Shown here one piece after another: positions 1-9,232 of a stretch of DNA of 64,000 bases. The DNA lies in NCBI RefSeq assembly GCF_014196925.1, contig NZ_JACIEN010000007.1, positions 186,001 through 250,000 of the forward strand. The letters run 5' to 3'. A model generated the notes under the pieces. The model did no database searches. It was not told where the DNA came from and was given only the letters and a program-made list of their open reading frames with translations. Numbering within the stretch: the first letter of the stretch is position 1; every line of letters begins with the position of its first letter. The stretch comes from Chelatococcus caeni (GTDB taxonomy: Bacteria > Pseudomonadota > Alphaproteobacteria > Rhizobiales > Beijerinckiaceae). The translations under genes and the position numbers were made by a program.

Positions 1-576
1 GCGACGCCGACGGAAGCGGCGGCGCTCGGGGTGCTCGGCGCCCTCATCCTCGCCGCCTGCTTCGGCCGCCTGACATGGACGATGCTGCGCGGCGCCGTCG
101 AGGGCGCCATGAAATCGACGGCCATGATCATGCTGATCGTGATCGCGGCCGGCTTCCTCAACTTCATCATGTCGGCGACCGGCCTCACCGATGCCATCAC
201 CGGCTCGATCAGCGGCCTCGGCCTGTCGCCCGGCTGGATGCTGCTGATCATCGTCGTCTTCTATCTCGTGCTCGGCTGTTTCATGGAGACGCTCTCCATG
301 ATGATCACGACGATCCCGATCATCGCGCCGATCATGATCGGCATCGGCTACGACCCGATCTGGCTCGGCGTCGTCATCATCGTGCTGGTCGAGGCGGCGC
401 TGATCACCCCGCCCGTAGGGCTCAACCTCTTCGTCGTGCAGAGCCTGCGCAAGGCCGGATCCATGGACGCGGTCATCGTGGGCACGCTGCCCTTCGTCCT
501 CGCCATGTTCTTCATGCTCGCGCTGCTCGCCTTCTTCCCGGCGCTCGCCCTGTGGCTGCCGGGCCTGTTCGGGTGA
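1..576 (+). CDS. dctM: TRAP transporter large permease (DctM), C-terminal part
   Basis: This is the inner-membrane large permease of a tripartite ATP-independent periplasmic transporter. It moves a solute using an ion gradient, with DctQ and a periplasmic binding protein. The gene enters from outside the window, and about 191 C-terminal residues are present. The first residues read ATPTEAAALGVLGA, which matches the conserved TPTEAAA segment of the family. The rest is a series of hydrophobic helices, with EAALITPPVGLN near residue 130, another DctM hallmark. It is followed 32 bases later by a DUF2848 gene on the same strand. The substrate cannot be told, because the binding protein lies outside the window. 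Confidence 0.93.
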   Translation, partial: ATPTEAAALGVLGALILAACFGRLTWTMLRGAVEGAMKSTAMIMLIVIAAGFLNFIMSATGLTDAITGSISGLGLSPGWMLLIIVVFYLVLGCFMETLSMMITTIPIIAPIMIGIGYDPIWLGVVIIVLVEAALITPPVGLNLFVVQSLRKAGSMDAVIVGTLPFVLAMFFMLALLAFFPALALWLPGLFG

Positions 577-608
577 GCGACCAAGCTTCCTACCGCTGAA
601 GGACCATC

Positions 609-1295
609 ATGAGACTTGCCTTCGACATCGCCGGCGCCACGGGCGCCGGTGCCCTCGACATCGACATTGCGTCGCTCATCATCGCCGGCTGGGCCGGGCG
701 CGATCGCCACGCGATCGAGCACCACATCGAGGAGCTCGCCGCCATCGGCGTGCCGCGGCCGAGCACGGTGCCGCTCTACTACCGCGTATCTGACAGCCTG
801 CTGACCCAGGCGCCGCGCATCCAGGTGGTGGGCGGCGAGAGCTCGGGCGAGGTCGAGGTCTTCCTCTTCCAGGCCGGCGGCGAACTCTTCGTCAGCCTCT
901 CCTCCGACCACACCGACCGCAAGCTCGAGACCGTCAGCGTCGCCCTGTCGAAGCAGGTCTGCGCCAAGCCGGTGGCGCGGCAGGCCTGGCGCTTCGCCGA
1001 GGTCGCCGGCCACTGGGACGAGCTCGTCATCCGCTCGCACATCGTCGAGAACGGCACGCGCGTCGTCTACCAGGAGGGCCGGCTCGCCGCGCTGCAGCCG
1101 CCGCTCGACCTCGTCGCGGGCTTCACCGGCGGCGCAGCCATGCTGCCGGAGGGCACGGCGATGCTTTGCGGCACCGTCGGCGCGAACGGGGGCATCCGCC
1201 CGGCTGCGTCCTTCGCCATGGAGCTCTTCGACCCGCACAGCGGCCGCTCGCTCAGCCACGGCTACGACATCGAGGTTCTGCCGGAAGTCGCGTGA
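609..1295 (+). CDS. DUF2848 family protein
   Basis: A 228-residue soluble protein without signal peptide or membrane segments. I recognise it as a DUF2848 family member from its overall pattern, including GGESSGEVEVFLFQ and the SSDHTDRKLE stretch near residue 100; the biochemical function is unknown to me. The start at 609 follows an AAGGACC ribosome-binding sequence. It lies between the TRAP permease and a DUF1445 hydro-lyase gene in one orientation with short gaps. That suggests these two enzymes process the solute imported by the TRAP system; this is inference from context only. Confidence 0.8.
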   Translation: MRLAFDIAGATGAGALDIDIASLIIAGWAGRDRHAIEHHIEELAAIGVPRPSTVPLYYRVSDSLLTQAPRIQVVGGESSGEVEVFLFQAGGELFVSLSSDHTDRKLETVSVALSKQVCAKPVARQAWRFAEVAGHWDELVIRSHIVENGTRVVYQEGRLAALQPPLDLVAGFTGGAAMLPEGTAMLCGTVGANGGIRPAASFAMELFDPHSGRSLSHGYDIEVLPEVA

Positions 1296-1343
1296 GCCGC
1301 CCGGCCAGGAGCGGCCCGGCCAAGTGCAAGAGGGACATCATCC

Positions 1344-2138
1344 ATGTCACCAGACTTCGACCGCACGGATCCCCATGCGGTGCGCCTTGCCGCCCGTGCG
1401 GGCGAGCTGACGGGGCATACGGCCAATCTCGCGCCGGGGCGCGTCCAGGCGAATCTCGCCATCCTGCCCGGGGCGCTGGCGCACGATTTCCTGCGCTTCT
1501 GCCAGCGCAATCCCAAGCCCTGCCCGCTCGTCGCCGTGTCCGAGCCCGGCGATCCGATGCTGCCGACGCTCGGGCGCGACGTCGATATCCGCACGGACGT
1601 GCCGCGCTACCGCGTCTGGCGCGACGGCGAGCTCGTCGACGAGCCGACGGACATCCGCGACCTGTGGCGCGACGACCTCGTCGCCTTCCTCATCGGCTGC
1701 TCCTTCTCCTTCGAGGATGCCATGCTCGCCGACGGCCTGCCGGTGCGCCACATCGAGCAGGGCACCAACGTGCCGATGTACCGGACCAACGTGCCGACCG
1801 TTGAGGCCGGCCCGTTCGGCGGGCCGATGGTCGTCTCCATGCGGCCCCTGACCGCCGCCCAGGCCATCCGGGCCGTGCAGGTGACGTCGCGCTTTCCGGC
1901 CGTGCACGGGGCGCCGGTGCATCTCGGCGATCCGGCCGCGATCGGCATCGCCGATATCGGCAAGCCGGACTATGGCGATCCCGTCGAGATCCGACCCGGC
2001 GAGATCCCGGTGTTCTGGGCCTGCGGCGTGACGCCCCAGTCCGTCATCGAACATGCCCGCCCGCCGTTCTCGATCTCGCACGCGCCGGGGCACATGCTCG
2101 TCACCGACCTCAGCAACAGCGCCGTCGCGGTGATGTAG
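1344..2138 (+). CDS. DUF1445 putative hydro-lyase (D-glutamate cyclase-like)
   Basis: A 264-residue cytosolic enzyme of the DUF1445/UPF0317 family, often annotated as a putative hydro-lyase. The same domain occurs in the mitochondrial D-glutamate cyclase, which interconverts D-glutamate and 5-oxo-D-proline. Visible family features are the [11 protein letters not shown] segment near residue 115, VPMYRTNV near 142, and the C-terminal WACGVTPQ and [11 protein letters not shown] motifs. An AGAGGG sequence precedes the ATG. It follows the DUF2848 gene by 48 bases and probably belongs to the TRAP operon. Family membership is clear; the real substrate is not. Confidence 0.88.
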   Translation: MSPDFDRTDPHAVRLAARAGELTGHTANLAPGRVQANLAILPGALAHDFLRFCQRNPKPCPLVAVSEPGDPMLPTLGRDVDIRTDVPRYRVWRDGELVDEPTDIRDLWRDDLVAFLIGCSFSFEDAMLADGLPVRHIEQGTNVPMYRTNVPTVEAGPFGGPMVVSMRPLTAAQAIRAVQVTSRFPAVHGAPVHLGDPAAIGIADIGKPDYGDPVEIRPGEIPVFWACGVTPQSVIEHARPPFSISHAPGHMLVTDLSNSAVAVM

Positions 2139-2235
2139 AGGGCGTTCACGCCCCCGCGACAACGGCGGGCGAGAATTTACCCGGACGGCGTCGCCGGCTA
2201 TGCTCGTCCGGCCCCGAACAGCAACGGGCCGGACG

Positions 2236-2784
2236 ATGCATCACTACGCCATCTTCGAGACGGACATCGGCTTCTGCGGCATCGCGTGGAGCGAGAGCGG
2301 CATCGTGCGCTTCCAGCTGCCGACCACGGACGCCGCCGGCACCGAGCGCCTGCTGAAACGGCGCCTTCCGGACGCGATCCCAGGCACGCCGCCTCCGCCC
2401 GTCGCCGAGACGATCGCGGCGGCAAGAGCCTATTTCGCCGGCCGCGAGACGGATTTCTCGGCCTGCATGCTCGACCTTTCCGGCCGTGATGCCTTCGCCA
2501 GGGAGATCTATGCCGCGGCCCGGCGCGTCGGCTGGGGGCATACGACGACCTACGGCACGCTCGCGCGCGAGGTCGGCGCCGGTCCGGAGGCGGCGCGCGA
2601 CGTCGGCCGGGCCATGGCGGAGAACCCGGTGCCGCTGATCATCCCGTGCCACCGGGTGCTGGCGGCCGGCGGCCGGCTCGGCGGCTTCTCCGCCCCCGGC
2701 GGCACTACGGCCAAGCTGCGCATGCTGGCGCTGGAAGGGATCGACCTTGCGCCGGAGCCGGCGCAGCAGTCCTTCGCCTTCTAG
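2236..2784 (+). CDS. ogt: methylated-DNA--[protein]-cysteine S-methyltransferase
   Basis: This is a suicide repair protein that transfers alkyl groups from O6-alkylguanine or O4-alkylthymine in DNA to its own cysteine. It has 182 residues. The active-site motif is IIPCHR, with the acceptor Cys at about residue 138, followed by the usual GGxLGGFS-type segment and a C-terminal helix. The DNA-binding wing GWGHTTTYGTLAREVG lies near 99-114. I chose the ATG at 2236 because the upstream in-frame start at 2200 would add residues unlike the family. No fused Ada regulatory domain is present, so Ogt/AdaB type is the best call. It is a single gene after the DUF1445 gene. Confidence 0.93.
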   Translation: MHHYAIFETDIGFCGIAWSESGIVRFQLPTTDAAGTERLLKRRLPDAIPGTPPPPVAETIAAARAYFAGRETDFSACMLDLSGRDAFAREIYAAARRVGWGHTTTYGTLAREVGAGPEAARDVGRAMAENPVPLIIPCHRVLAAGGRLGGFSAPGGTTAKLRMLALEGIDLAPEPAQQSFAF

Positions 2785-2880
2785 GATCTGCCGCGGGCAG
2801 GTCGCCTTTGAGCGACCTCAAGGCGCGGCCGCCGCTGCGGTTCCACGATGCTCCGTCGACAGGCGACAGGGAGCCTCACC

Positions 2881-3717
2881 ATGATCCGCGACATTCTCGT
2901 GCATCTCGACGGCAGTGCTCAAGACGAGACACGCATCATCCATGCCGAAGCCATCGCCGGGCACTTCGATGCCCATGTGACCGGCCTTTTCACGAACGTC
3001 GTGCCGACGCCCGTCATTCCCGCGGCCGACGGCCTCGCCGTGGCCAGCATCCTCGAGGAAAACCGGCTGCAGGCCGAGGCGGCAGGCGACGCCCATGCCA
3101 CGCGCCTGGCGCAGCGCCTCGACGCGCTCGCGGCCCCCACCGAGCTGCGCCGGTTCGATCTTTTCGCCGATGCCGTCTGGAGCGCCGTCGCGCGGCAGGC
3201 GCGCGCCTGCGATCTCTTCGTCACCCTGCGCCCCTACGGCGCCGACGAGTCATCCCGCTGGCCTGAGGTGGTGGAGGCGGCCCTGTTCGGCTCCGGCCGC
3301 GGGGTCTACCTCGTGCCGCCGAACGTCTCCGCCCGTCCACTGGGGACCGTGCTCGTCGCCTGGAACGATACGCGCGAAGTTGCCCACGCGGTGGCCGAGG
3401 CGATGCCCCTGCTCAGGCTGGCGAAGCAGGTCGTCGTCGCCACCGTCGACACCGAGGGCCCGCCCGAGGAGGACCGCGAGGAGCCCGGCGCCGACATCGC
3501 CCGCCATCTCGACCGGCACGGCGTCAGGGTCGACCTGCGGCATCTGCCGGAATGGCGCGAGGTGTCCCGCGCGCTCCTCAACGAGATCGAGAAGAGCGGC
3601 GCCGATCTCGCCGTCCTCGGCGCCTACGGGCATTCGCGTCTGCGCGAGTGGATGCTGGGCGGGGCGACGCGCGATTTCCTGACGCACTGCCCGGTGCCGA
3701 TGCTGATGGCCCATTAG
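2881..3717 (+). CDS. tandem universal stress protein
   Basis: A 278-residue cytosolic protein with two universal stress protein (UspA) domains in tandem. The first starts at MIRDILVHLDGS. The second starts near residue 152 (GTVLVAWNDT) and ends with the nucleotide-binding loop GAYGHSRLREWMLGGATR, fitting the G-2x-G-9x-G(S/T) ATP-binding motif. The first domain lacks a clear copy of this loop, as is usual in tandem forms. The ATG at 2881 follows AGGGAG; an upstream in-frame ATG at 2848 has no such site. It converges with a single-domain Usp gene, with a terminator hairpin between them. Confidence 0.92.
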   Translation: MIRDILVHLDGSAQDETRIIHAEAIAGHFDAHVTGLFTNVVPTPVIPAADGLAVASILEENRLQAEAAGDAHATRLAQRLDALAAPTELRRFDLFADAVWSAVARQARACDLFVTLRPYGADESSRWPEVVEAALFGSGRGVYLVPPNVSARPLGTVLVAWNDTREVAHAVAEAMPLLRLAKQVVVATVDTEGPPEEDREEPGADIARHLDRHGVRVDLRHLPEWREVSRALLNEIEKSGADLAVLGAYGHSRLREWMLGGATRDFLTHCPVPMLMAH

Positions 3718-3735
3718 GCCGATGCCACGCAAGAA

Positions 3736-3767
3736 AAGGCCGCCCCGGCATCCGCAGGGGCGGCCTT
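3736..3767. terminator. bidirectional intrinsic terminator
   Basis: Perfect 11-bp inverted repeat AAGGCCGCCCC (3736-3746) and GGGGCGGCCTT (3757-3767) with a 10-nt loop, A-rich on the left flank and T-containing on the right. It lies between two convergent stress-protein genes and can terminate both. Confidence 0.85.
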
Positions 3768-3784
3768 GTTCCGTCGCTGCCCGC

Positions 3785-4222
3785 TCAACGATAGACGAGG
3801 ACGGGGATCGTCGAGTGGGTGAGCACCTTCTGCGTGACGCTGCCCAGCACGACGGCGGCCACGCCGCCGCGCCCATGCGAGCCCATGGCGATGAGGTCGC
3901 AGCCGCGTTCCTTGGCGGTATCGATGATGGCGCGGTAGGGCTCCTCGTCTACCACCTGCACCGTCTCGTAGGGTACACCGTTCACCCGCGCGACATTGCT
4001 CGCGGAGGAAAGAAAGCCGGCGGCGCGGCGGCGTGCGTGAGCCTCGTATTCCGCCCGTGTGTCCGTGAGCTGCTCGGCATCCGTCGTCAGGAGATGGAAC
4101 GGCTCGACAACAGTCAGCAACGTCACCTTGGCCCCGGCGTCGCGCGCGAAGGCCATCGCCTGCTCCACGGCCGCAGCCGACAAGAGCGAACCATCCGTCG
4201 GAATGAGAATGTTCTTGTACAT
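3785..4222 (-). CDS. universal stress protein, single domain
   Basis: A 145-residue UspA-family protein, a small cytosolic nucleotide-binding stress protein. It begins MYKNILIPTDGS and ends with the ATP-binding loop GSHGRGGVAAVVLGSVTQKV and the usual IPVLVYR strand. The start at 4222 is preceded by AAGGGGAGCG. The frame stays open far upstream, but that is antisense coincidence over nagA. It converges with the tandem Usp gene across a shared terminator. Regulation is not visible. Confidence 0.93.
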   Translation of the reverse strand: MYKNILIPTDGSLLSAAAVEQAMAFARDAGAKVTLLTVVEPFHLLTTDAEQLTDTRAEYEAHARRRAAGFLSSASNVARVNGVPYETVQVVDEEPYRAIIDTAKERGCDLIAMGSHGRGGVAAVVLGSVTQKVLTHSTIPVLVYR

Positions 4223-4356
4223 GGCGCTCCCCTTCTTGGCGCTCCCTTTGTCGATGCGCAGGAAGGGTAAGGGGGTGGCGCACAGCGCCGCCTTGCGCAG
4301 GATCAAGCCGATTGTACGACCTTCGGACGAGATTGGGACCCCGGCCGCCCAGCCGC

Positions 4357-5511
4357 TCAGTCGAGCCGGATCTCGAAGGGGCCGACGGCTGCCGAGTGCA
4401 GGCGAAGCTCCGGGCCCCAGCGCAGGTGCGAGGCGGCGAGAGCGGCGCCATGCGCCGCAAGGGCAGGCGCCAGGACGCGCCTGGGGTTGGCGCAGGCGAG
4501 CCTGAGCGCCTCGCGCGGCGTCGCGGCGCCGAAGGCGACGATATTGCGCACGGCGGCATCGAGGCAGAGCGAGGAGCCGGCCAGGTAGCGGCTGCCCGGG
4601 TTGCGCACCGTGCCGTCTTCCGCAAGCTCGATGTCCATGCCCGCGAAACGGTGCAGGCCCGGTGCCGCGGCGGCGGCTGCGACCGCATCGGTGACGAGGA
4701 TGGACCGGTCGAGCCCCTTGGCGCGGATCATCACCTTGAGCGCCTGCGGCGGCACATGGATGCCGTCGGCGATGAAGGTCGCGGTCAGCCTGTCCTCGGC
4801 GAGCTGCGCGAAGAGGGGATTGGCAAGCTTCGGCAATTGCTGAGGCAGGCCGTTGCCGAGATGGGTGGAGAGGCTGAGGCCGGCTGCAACCGCGCGGGCC
4901 AGGCTGTCCTCGTCGGCGCGGCTGTGGCCGGCCGCGACGCACTTGCCGCGCGCCACCGCAGCCGCGATGAAGGCGTCCGCGTTCTCCACCTCCGGCGCCA
5001 GCGTCACCATGAGGATCGGCCGCGCGAGATGCCGCTCGATCTCGTCGACGAGAGCCATGTCGGCTCCCCTCATCGCCGCGGGCGGATGGCAGCCCGCATA
5101 GCCGTCGGCGGGGTTCAGGAACGGCCCCTCGAGATGGTAGCCCGGCACCATCCACCGCCCGAGGCGGCTTCCGGCAACGGCTTTATCGAGCGCAACAAAG
5201 CGCGCGAGCAGCTCCTCGCGCGTCGCGGTGATGATCGTCGGCAGAAGGCTGGTGACGCCCGTCCTCAGCATGGCAGAGAGGGCATGGTCGAGCGCCTCGG
5301 CGGTCAGCGCGGCGTCGTTGAAGTCGACGCCGGCGAAGCCGTTGACCTGGAGATCGACGAGGCCCGGCGTGCCGCAGGCCGGAAAGTGCGAGCCTTCCGG
5401 CGCCGGCCGGCCTTCGCCGGCACGCCAGCGCGCATCGGCCGGATAGTCCCGCACCTCGAGGCCGTCGTCGAGCCGCAGCGGCTCCGGTGCGCGCTCGGTG
5501 AGGTTGCTCAT
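4357..5511 (-). CDS. nagA: N-acetylglucosamine-6-phosphate deacetylase
   Basis: A cytosolic metal-dependent amidohydrolase that converts N-acetylglucosamine-6-phosphate to glucosamine-6-phosphate and acetate. It has 384 residues, a normal family length. Motifs in order are the domain start LVDLQVNGFAGVDFND, the metal-binding HLEGPFLNP near 150, GHSRAD near 215, STHLGNGLP near 237, DGIHVPP near 270 and the catalytic-Asp segment LVTDAVA near 293. It starts one base after the stop of nagB and is clearly co-transcribed with it. The cluster has no visible N-acetylglucosamine kinase, so the phosphorylated substrate must come from elsewhere. Confidence 0.95.
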   Translation of the reverse strand: MSNLTERAPEPLRLDDGLEVRDYPADARWRAGEGRPAPEGSHFPACGTPGLVDLQVNGFAGVDFNDAALTAEALDHALSAMLRTGVTSLLPTIITATREELLARFVALDKAVAGSRLGRWMVPGYHLEGPFLNPADGYAGCHPPAAMRGADMALVDEIERHLARPILMVTLAPEVENADAFIAAAVARGKCVAAGHSRADEDSLARAVAAGLSLSTHLGNGLPQQLPKLANPLFAQLAEDRLTATFIADGIHVPPQALKVMIRAKGLDRSILVTDAVAAAAAAPGLHRFAGMDIELAEDGTVRNPGSRYLAGSSLCLDAAVRNIVAFGAATPREALRLACANPRRVLAPALAAHGAALAASHLRWGPELRLHSAAVGPFEIRLD

Positions 5512-5512
5512 G

Positions 5513-6265
5513 TCACTTCCTCGGGCGCCCCTTCAGCCCGGCGGCCGAGGCTTCATCGAGGAAAAGCCGGCAGGCCGGGTGCTGCTGCAGGATCGAGGCT
5601 GGATATTGCGGGCTCACCGGCCCCTCGACCGCGTGGTGCACCGCTTCGGCCTTGCGTGCGTCCGGCACCGAGACGACGAGCAGCCGCGATTTCATGATCT
5701 GCCGGATGCTCATCGAGATGGCTTGCTGCGGCACATCCTCGAAGGTCGGGAACCAGCCCTCGCCGAGCTGCTGCCGGCGGCAGGCCTCGTCGAGCGTCAC
5801 GACAATGTAGGGCTCCTCCGTGTCGAAATCCGCCGGCGGGTCGTTGAAGGCGAGATGGCAGTTCTCGCCGATGCCGGCAAAGCACACGTCGACCGTCTCA
5901 CTGCGGATGAGATCGCCGAGGCGCCGCGTCTCGGCCGCGGCATCCGCCGCATCACCGTTCACCGGCACGAAGGTAACGGCCCCACCGAGCGGCTTGACGA
6001 AACGCTCCTCGAGATAGCGGCGGAAACTCGCGGGATGCGTTGTCGGCAGCCCGACATATTCGTCGAGATGGAAGGCGGTGACGCGCGACCAGTCGATGTC
6101 GCGCCGCGCCGTCAGCACCTCCAGCATCTCGAACTGGCTCGCCCCCGTGGCGACGATGATGGTCGCCCTGCCCTTCTCGGCGACGGCCGCCGCGATGGCG
6201 TCCCCGCCGATGCGCGCCGCCTCGCGGCCGAGGCTCGCCTTGTCCGGGAAGACCGAGATGTCCAT
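5513..6265 (-). CDS. nagB: glucosamine-6-phosphate deaminase
   Basis: This enzyme isomerises and deaminates glucosamine-6-phosphate to fructose-6-phosphate and ammonia, feeding amino sugars into glycolysis. It has 250 residues. The family signature [10 protein letters not shown] is near residue 70 and the phosphate/active-site segment [17 protein letters not shown] near 135. Canonical NagB reads GxDGHIAFNEP, so this is a divergent branch; a 6-phosphogluconolactonase-like enzyme is a less likely alternative. I chose the ATG at 6265, preceded by AAGGATG. It is first in the nagB-nagA operon, divergent from a TRAP transporter operon. Confidence 0.92.
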   Translation of the reverse strand: MDISVFPDKASLGREAARIGGDAIAAAVAEKGRATIIVATGASQFEMLEVLTARRDIDWSRVTAFHLDEYVGLPTTHPASFRRYLEERFVKPLGGAVTFVPVNGDAADAAAETRRLGDLIRSETVDVCFAGIGENCHLAFNDPPADFDTEEPYIVVTLDEACRRQQLGEGWFPTFEDVPQQAISMSIRQIMKSRLLVVSVPDARKAEAVHHAVEGPVSPQYPASILQQHPACRLFLDEASAAGLKGRPRK

Positions 6266-6436
6266 GCCGCATCCTTTCGAACGATCGATGATCATAAAAT
6301 TCAATGCCGTCACAAACGGTAGCCCGAATGGCGCCTGCCGAGCCAGAATAATTTTTGTCACGATACGTTCAAAAACAGATTGACGGTGGCCGAGGGGAAC
6401 CGCACGCTAGGGGATACAATCGTGGAGGAGGAACCA

Positions 6437-7405
6437 ATGAAGCGTGCTTCGCTTGCAACCGTCATCGCCGCTGCGGCGCTATTGGCCGCCGGCGCCGCCC
6501 AGGCCGAGGTCGTCCTGCGGCTCGCCGAGAACCAGCCGGACGACAACCCCGTCACCATCGCCATGCGCGAATTCGCCAAGCTCGTCGACGAGAAGACGAA
6601 GGGCGGCGTGAAGGTGGAGGTCTATGCGGGCGCGCAGCTCGGCCAGGAGCCGGAGACGATCGAGCAGACCCAGGCCGGCATCATCGACCTCGCCCGCGTC
6701 AATTCCGTCGTGCTCGCCAATGTCAGTCCCTCCATGGGCGTCTTCACGCTGCCCTACGTCTTCCGCGACGCGGAGCACAAGTACAAGGTGCTCGATGGCG
6801 AGGTGGGCAAGGAGGTCACGGCCGACCTCGAGAAAGTGGGGCTTGTCGGCTTTCCCTACATGGAGGCGGGCACGCGCAACTTCTACACGCGCGCCGGCAA
6901 GCCGGTCAAAAGCCTCGAGGACCTCAAGGGCCTGAAGATCCGCGTGCAGCCGGCCCGCATCTCGACGCGCATGGTGGAGCTCCTCGGCGCGACGCCGACG
7001 CCGATGAACTACGGCGAGGTCTTCTCCGCCCTGCAGACCGGCGTCATCGACGGCGCCGAGAACGATTATGTGAGCTACGTCACCTCCTCGCACTACGAGG
7101 CGGCGCCCAATCTCATCGAGGACGGGCATCTCAGCCCGCCGGCCATCCTCGTCATGAACAAGCAGAAGTTCGATTCCCTCTCCGAAGAGCACCGCAAGGC
7201 GATCGTCGAGGCGGCGGACGAGGCGGCGAAGTTCGAGCGCAAGGCCATGTTCGCGGCCAATGAGGAAGCCAAGAAGAAGGTCGAGGCCGCCGGCGTCACC
7301 ATCGTCTCCGTCGACAACGAGCCCTTCCGCAAGGCCGTGGAGCCGATCTACGACGAGTTCCCGGCGCTCAAGCCGTTCATCGCGCGCATCCAGGCGGTCG
7401 ACTGA
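6437..7405 (+). CDS. dctP: TRAP transporter solute-binding protein (DctP family)
   Basis: Periplasmic binding protein of a TRAP transporter, 322 residues. Residues 1-23 are a Sec signal peptide ending AAQA. The mature part has the DctP fold signatures YAGAQLGQEPE near 66 and the substrate-binding Arg region LKGLKIRVQP near 166, with GAENDY near 205. The ATG at 6437 is preceded by GGAGGAGG. It heads an operon with dctQ, dctM and a ROK regulator and is divergent from nagBA. An amino sugar or a derivative such as a sialic or muramic-type acid is therefore the likely ligand; that is inference, since this family also binds C4-dicarboxylates and sugar acids. Confidence 0.93.
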   Translation: MKRASLATVIAAAALLAAGAAQAEVVLRLAENQPDDNPVTIAMREFAKLVDEKTKGGVKVEVYAGAQLGQEPETIEQTQAGIIDLARVNSVVLANVSPSMGVFTLPYVFRDAEHKYKVLDGEVGKEVTADLEKVGLVGFPYMEAGTRNFYTRAGKPVKSLEDLKGLKIRVQPARISTRMVELLGATPTPMNYGEVFSALQTGVIDGAENDYVSYVTSSHYEAAPNLIEDGHLSPPAILVMNKQKFDSLSEEHRKAIVEAADEAAKFERKAMFAANEEAKKKVEAAGVTIVSVDNEPFRKAVEPIYDEFPALKPFIARIQAVD

Positions 7406-7428
7406 CAGTCGACGGGGGAGCGGCGGCG

Positions 7429-7947
7429 GTGATGCACAAGATCGACTGGCTTCTCGACGCGGTCGACAGGCTGATGGAGATGGTCTGCCATCTCCTTCTC
7501 GTCGGCATCATCGCCGTCACGGCGCTGCAGGTCGTGCTGCGCTTTCTCTTCAACAGCCCGACGAGCTGGTCGGAGGAAGTCGCGCTCCTGATGCTGGTGT
7601 GGTTCGGGATGATCGCGATCGCCATCGGCATCCGCCGCCACGGCCATATCGCCATCACCACATTGCGCGACCGGCTGCCGCTGCCCCTCGCCCGCAGCGT
7701 CGACTTTCTCGCCGAGGCGCTCCTTGTACTCTTCTCGCTCGTCCTCCTGTGGCAGAGCTTCGCCCTCATCCGCCTCGCCGGCGTGCAGGTGATGCCGGCG
7801 ACGGGGCTGTCACGCGCCTGGCTCTATTACCCTGTGCTCGTCGGCGGCGCACTCATGAGCGTCAACGGGCTGTTCAACCTCGCCGCGGGGCGCGTCGCCC
7901 CGCGGCGGCCGGAGCTGGCCGAACAGGAACTGCCCGGGCATGAGTAG
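7429..7947 (+). CDS. dctQ: TRAP transporter small permease (DctQ)
   Basis: A 172-residue inner-membrane protein with four hydrophobic helices, the small TRAP subunit that pairs with DctM. The family segment RFLFNSPTSWSEEVALLMLVWFG-like pattern is seen near residues 40-62. Start is GTG 7429 or ATG 7432; both sit behind a GGGGGAG site. The 3' end overlaps dctM by 8 bases, indicating translational coupling. Confidence 0.93.
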   Translation: MMHKIDWLLDAVDRLMEMVCHLLLVGIIAVTALQVVLRFLFNSPTSWSEEVALLMLVWFGMIAIAIGIRRHGHIAITTLRDRLPLPLARSVDFLAEALLVLFSLVLLWQSFALIRLAGVQVMPATGLSRAWLYYPVLVGGALMSVNGLFNLAAGRVAPRRPELAEQELPGHE

Positions 7948-9232
7948 CAACACGATCGGCATCATCATCCTGCTCGGCGGCTTCCTCGGGCTCATGGCGC
8001 TGCGCGTGCCCATCGCCTTCGCGCTCGGCCTCTCGTCGCTGGCCACCGCCTGGTATCTCGGCGTGCCGAGCCTGCTCGTCGCGCAGCGGATGGTGAACGG
8101 GCTCTACAGCTTCACCTTCCTCGCCGTGCCATTCTTCATCCTCGCCGGGCAGATCATGTCCGAAGGGGGCATCTCGGAGCGGCTCGTGCGCTTCGCCGAC
8201 ATCATCGTCGGGCGCATCCGCGGCGGGCTCGCCCAGGTCAACATCTTCGCCAGCACGCTCTTCGGCGGCATCTCCGGCTCGTCGGTGGCCGATGTCGCCT
8301 CCATCGGCTCCTTCCTCATCCCGGCGATGGTCAAGCGCGGCTACAAGCCGGAATATGCCGTGGCGGTCACCGTCACCTCGTCCGTGCAGGGTGTCCTGAT
8401 CCCGCCCAGCCAGAACATGATCTACTACGCGCTCGCCGCGGGCGGGCTGCCGATCGGCCAGCTCTTCCTCGCCGGCTACCTGCCGGGCGTCCTCCTCGGC
8501 CTCGCCCTCATGGTGCTCGCCTATGTGCTGGCCGTGCGCCAGAACCATCCGGCGGGCACGCGCTACGGGTGGCGAGAGGGGCTGAAGACCGCGATCGACG
8601 CCTCGATCGGCCTCTTCACCATGGTGATCATCGTCGGCGGCATCGTGGCCGGCATCTTCACCGCGACGGAATCGGCCGCCGTCGCGGTGGTCTACGCCCT
8701 CCTCGTCACCGTCTTCGTCTACAAGACCATGGACCGCACCGCGATCCTGCGCGTCCTCAGGGAATCGCTCGGCACGCTCGCCATGGTGATCGCCATCATC
8801 ATGACGTCGTCGGCCTTCGGCTTCCTGCTGTCCTACCTGAAGGTGCCGGCGCTGCTGGCTGAGGCGATCTTCATGGTCTCGCGCGAGCCGTGGGTGGTGC
8901 TCCTCGCGATCAACGCCCTCCTCATCGTGCTCGGCATGCTGATGGACATGGGCGTGCTGATCCTCATCCTGACGCCGATCCTCCTGCCGATCGCGAAGAG
9001 CATCGGCGTCGACCCCATCCACTTCGGCGTCGTCCTCCTGATCAACCTCGGCATCGGCCTGTGCACGCCACCCGTCGGCACCTCGCTGATCGTCGGCTGC
9101 TCCATCGCACCGACCAGCATCGAGCGCACGACGCGCGTCCTCGTGCCCTTCTACGTGGTGATGATTGCCGTTCTGATGCTCGTCACCTACGTTCCGGCCC
9201 TCTCCCTTGGATTGCCGAGTCTCTTCCGATGA
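7940..9232 (+). CDS. dctM: TRAP transporter large permease (DctM)
   Basis: The 430-residue transport subunit of the TRAP system, inner membrane, with about 12 hydrophobic helices. Family features include VPFFILAGQIMSEGGI near 60, FGGISGSSVADVASIG near 111 and GLCTPPVGTSLIVG near 375. It overlaps dctQ upstream by 8 bases and the ROK regulator downstream by 4 bases (ATGA). This places all four genes in one transcript divergent from nagBA. Confidence 0.95.
   Translation: MSSNTIGIIILLGGFLGLMALRVPIAFALGLSSLATAWYLGVPSLLVAQRMVNGLYSFTFLAVPFFILAGQIMSEGGISERLVRFADIIVGRIRGGLAQVNIFASTLFGGISGSSVADVASIGSFLIPAMVKRGYKPEYAVAVTVTSSVQGVLIPPSQNMIYYALAAGGLPIGQLFLAGYLPGVLLGLALMVLAYVLAVRQNHPAGTRYGWREGLKTAIDASIGLFTMVIIVGGIVAGIFTATESAAVAVVYALLVTVFVYKTMDRTAILRVLRESLGTLAMVIAIIMTSSAFGFLLSYLKVPALLAEAIFMVSREPWVVLLAINALLIVLGMLMDMGVLILILTPILLPIAKSIGVDPIHFGVVLLINLGIGLCTPPVGTSLIVGCSIAPTSIERTTRVLVPFYVVMIAVLMLVTYVPALSLGLPSLFR

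Noticed and set aside
6380-6420. TTGACG (6380) and TACAAT (6415) as promoter of the nag-linked TRAP operon
   Set aside because: The spacing is 29 bases, far from 16-19, and no better pair was found, so no promoter is claimed.
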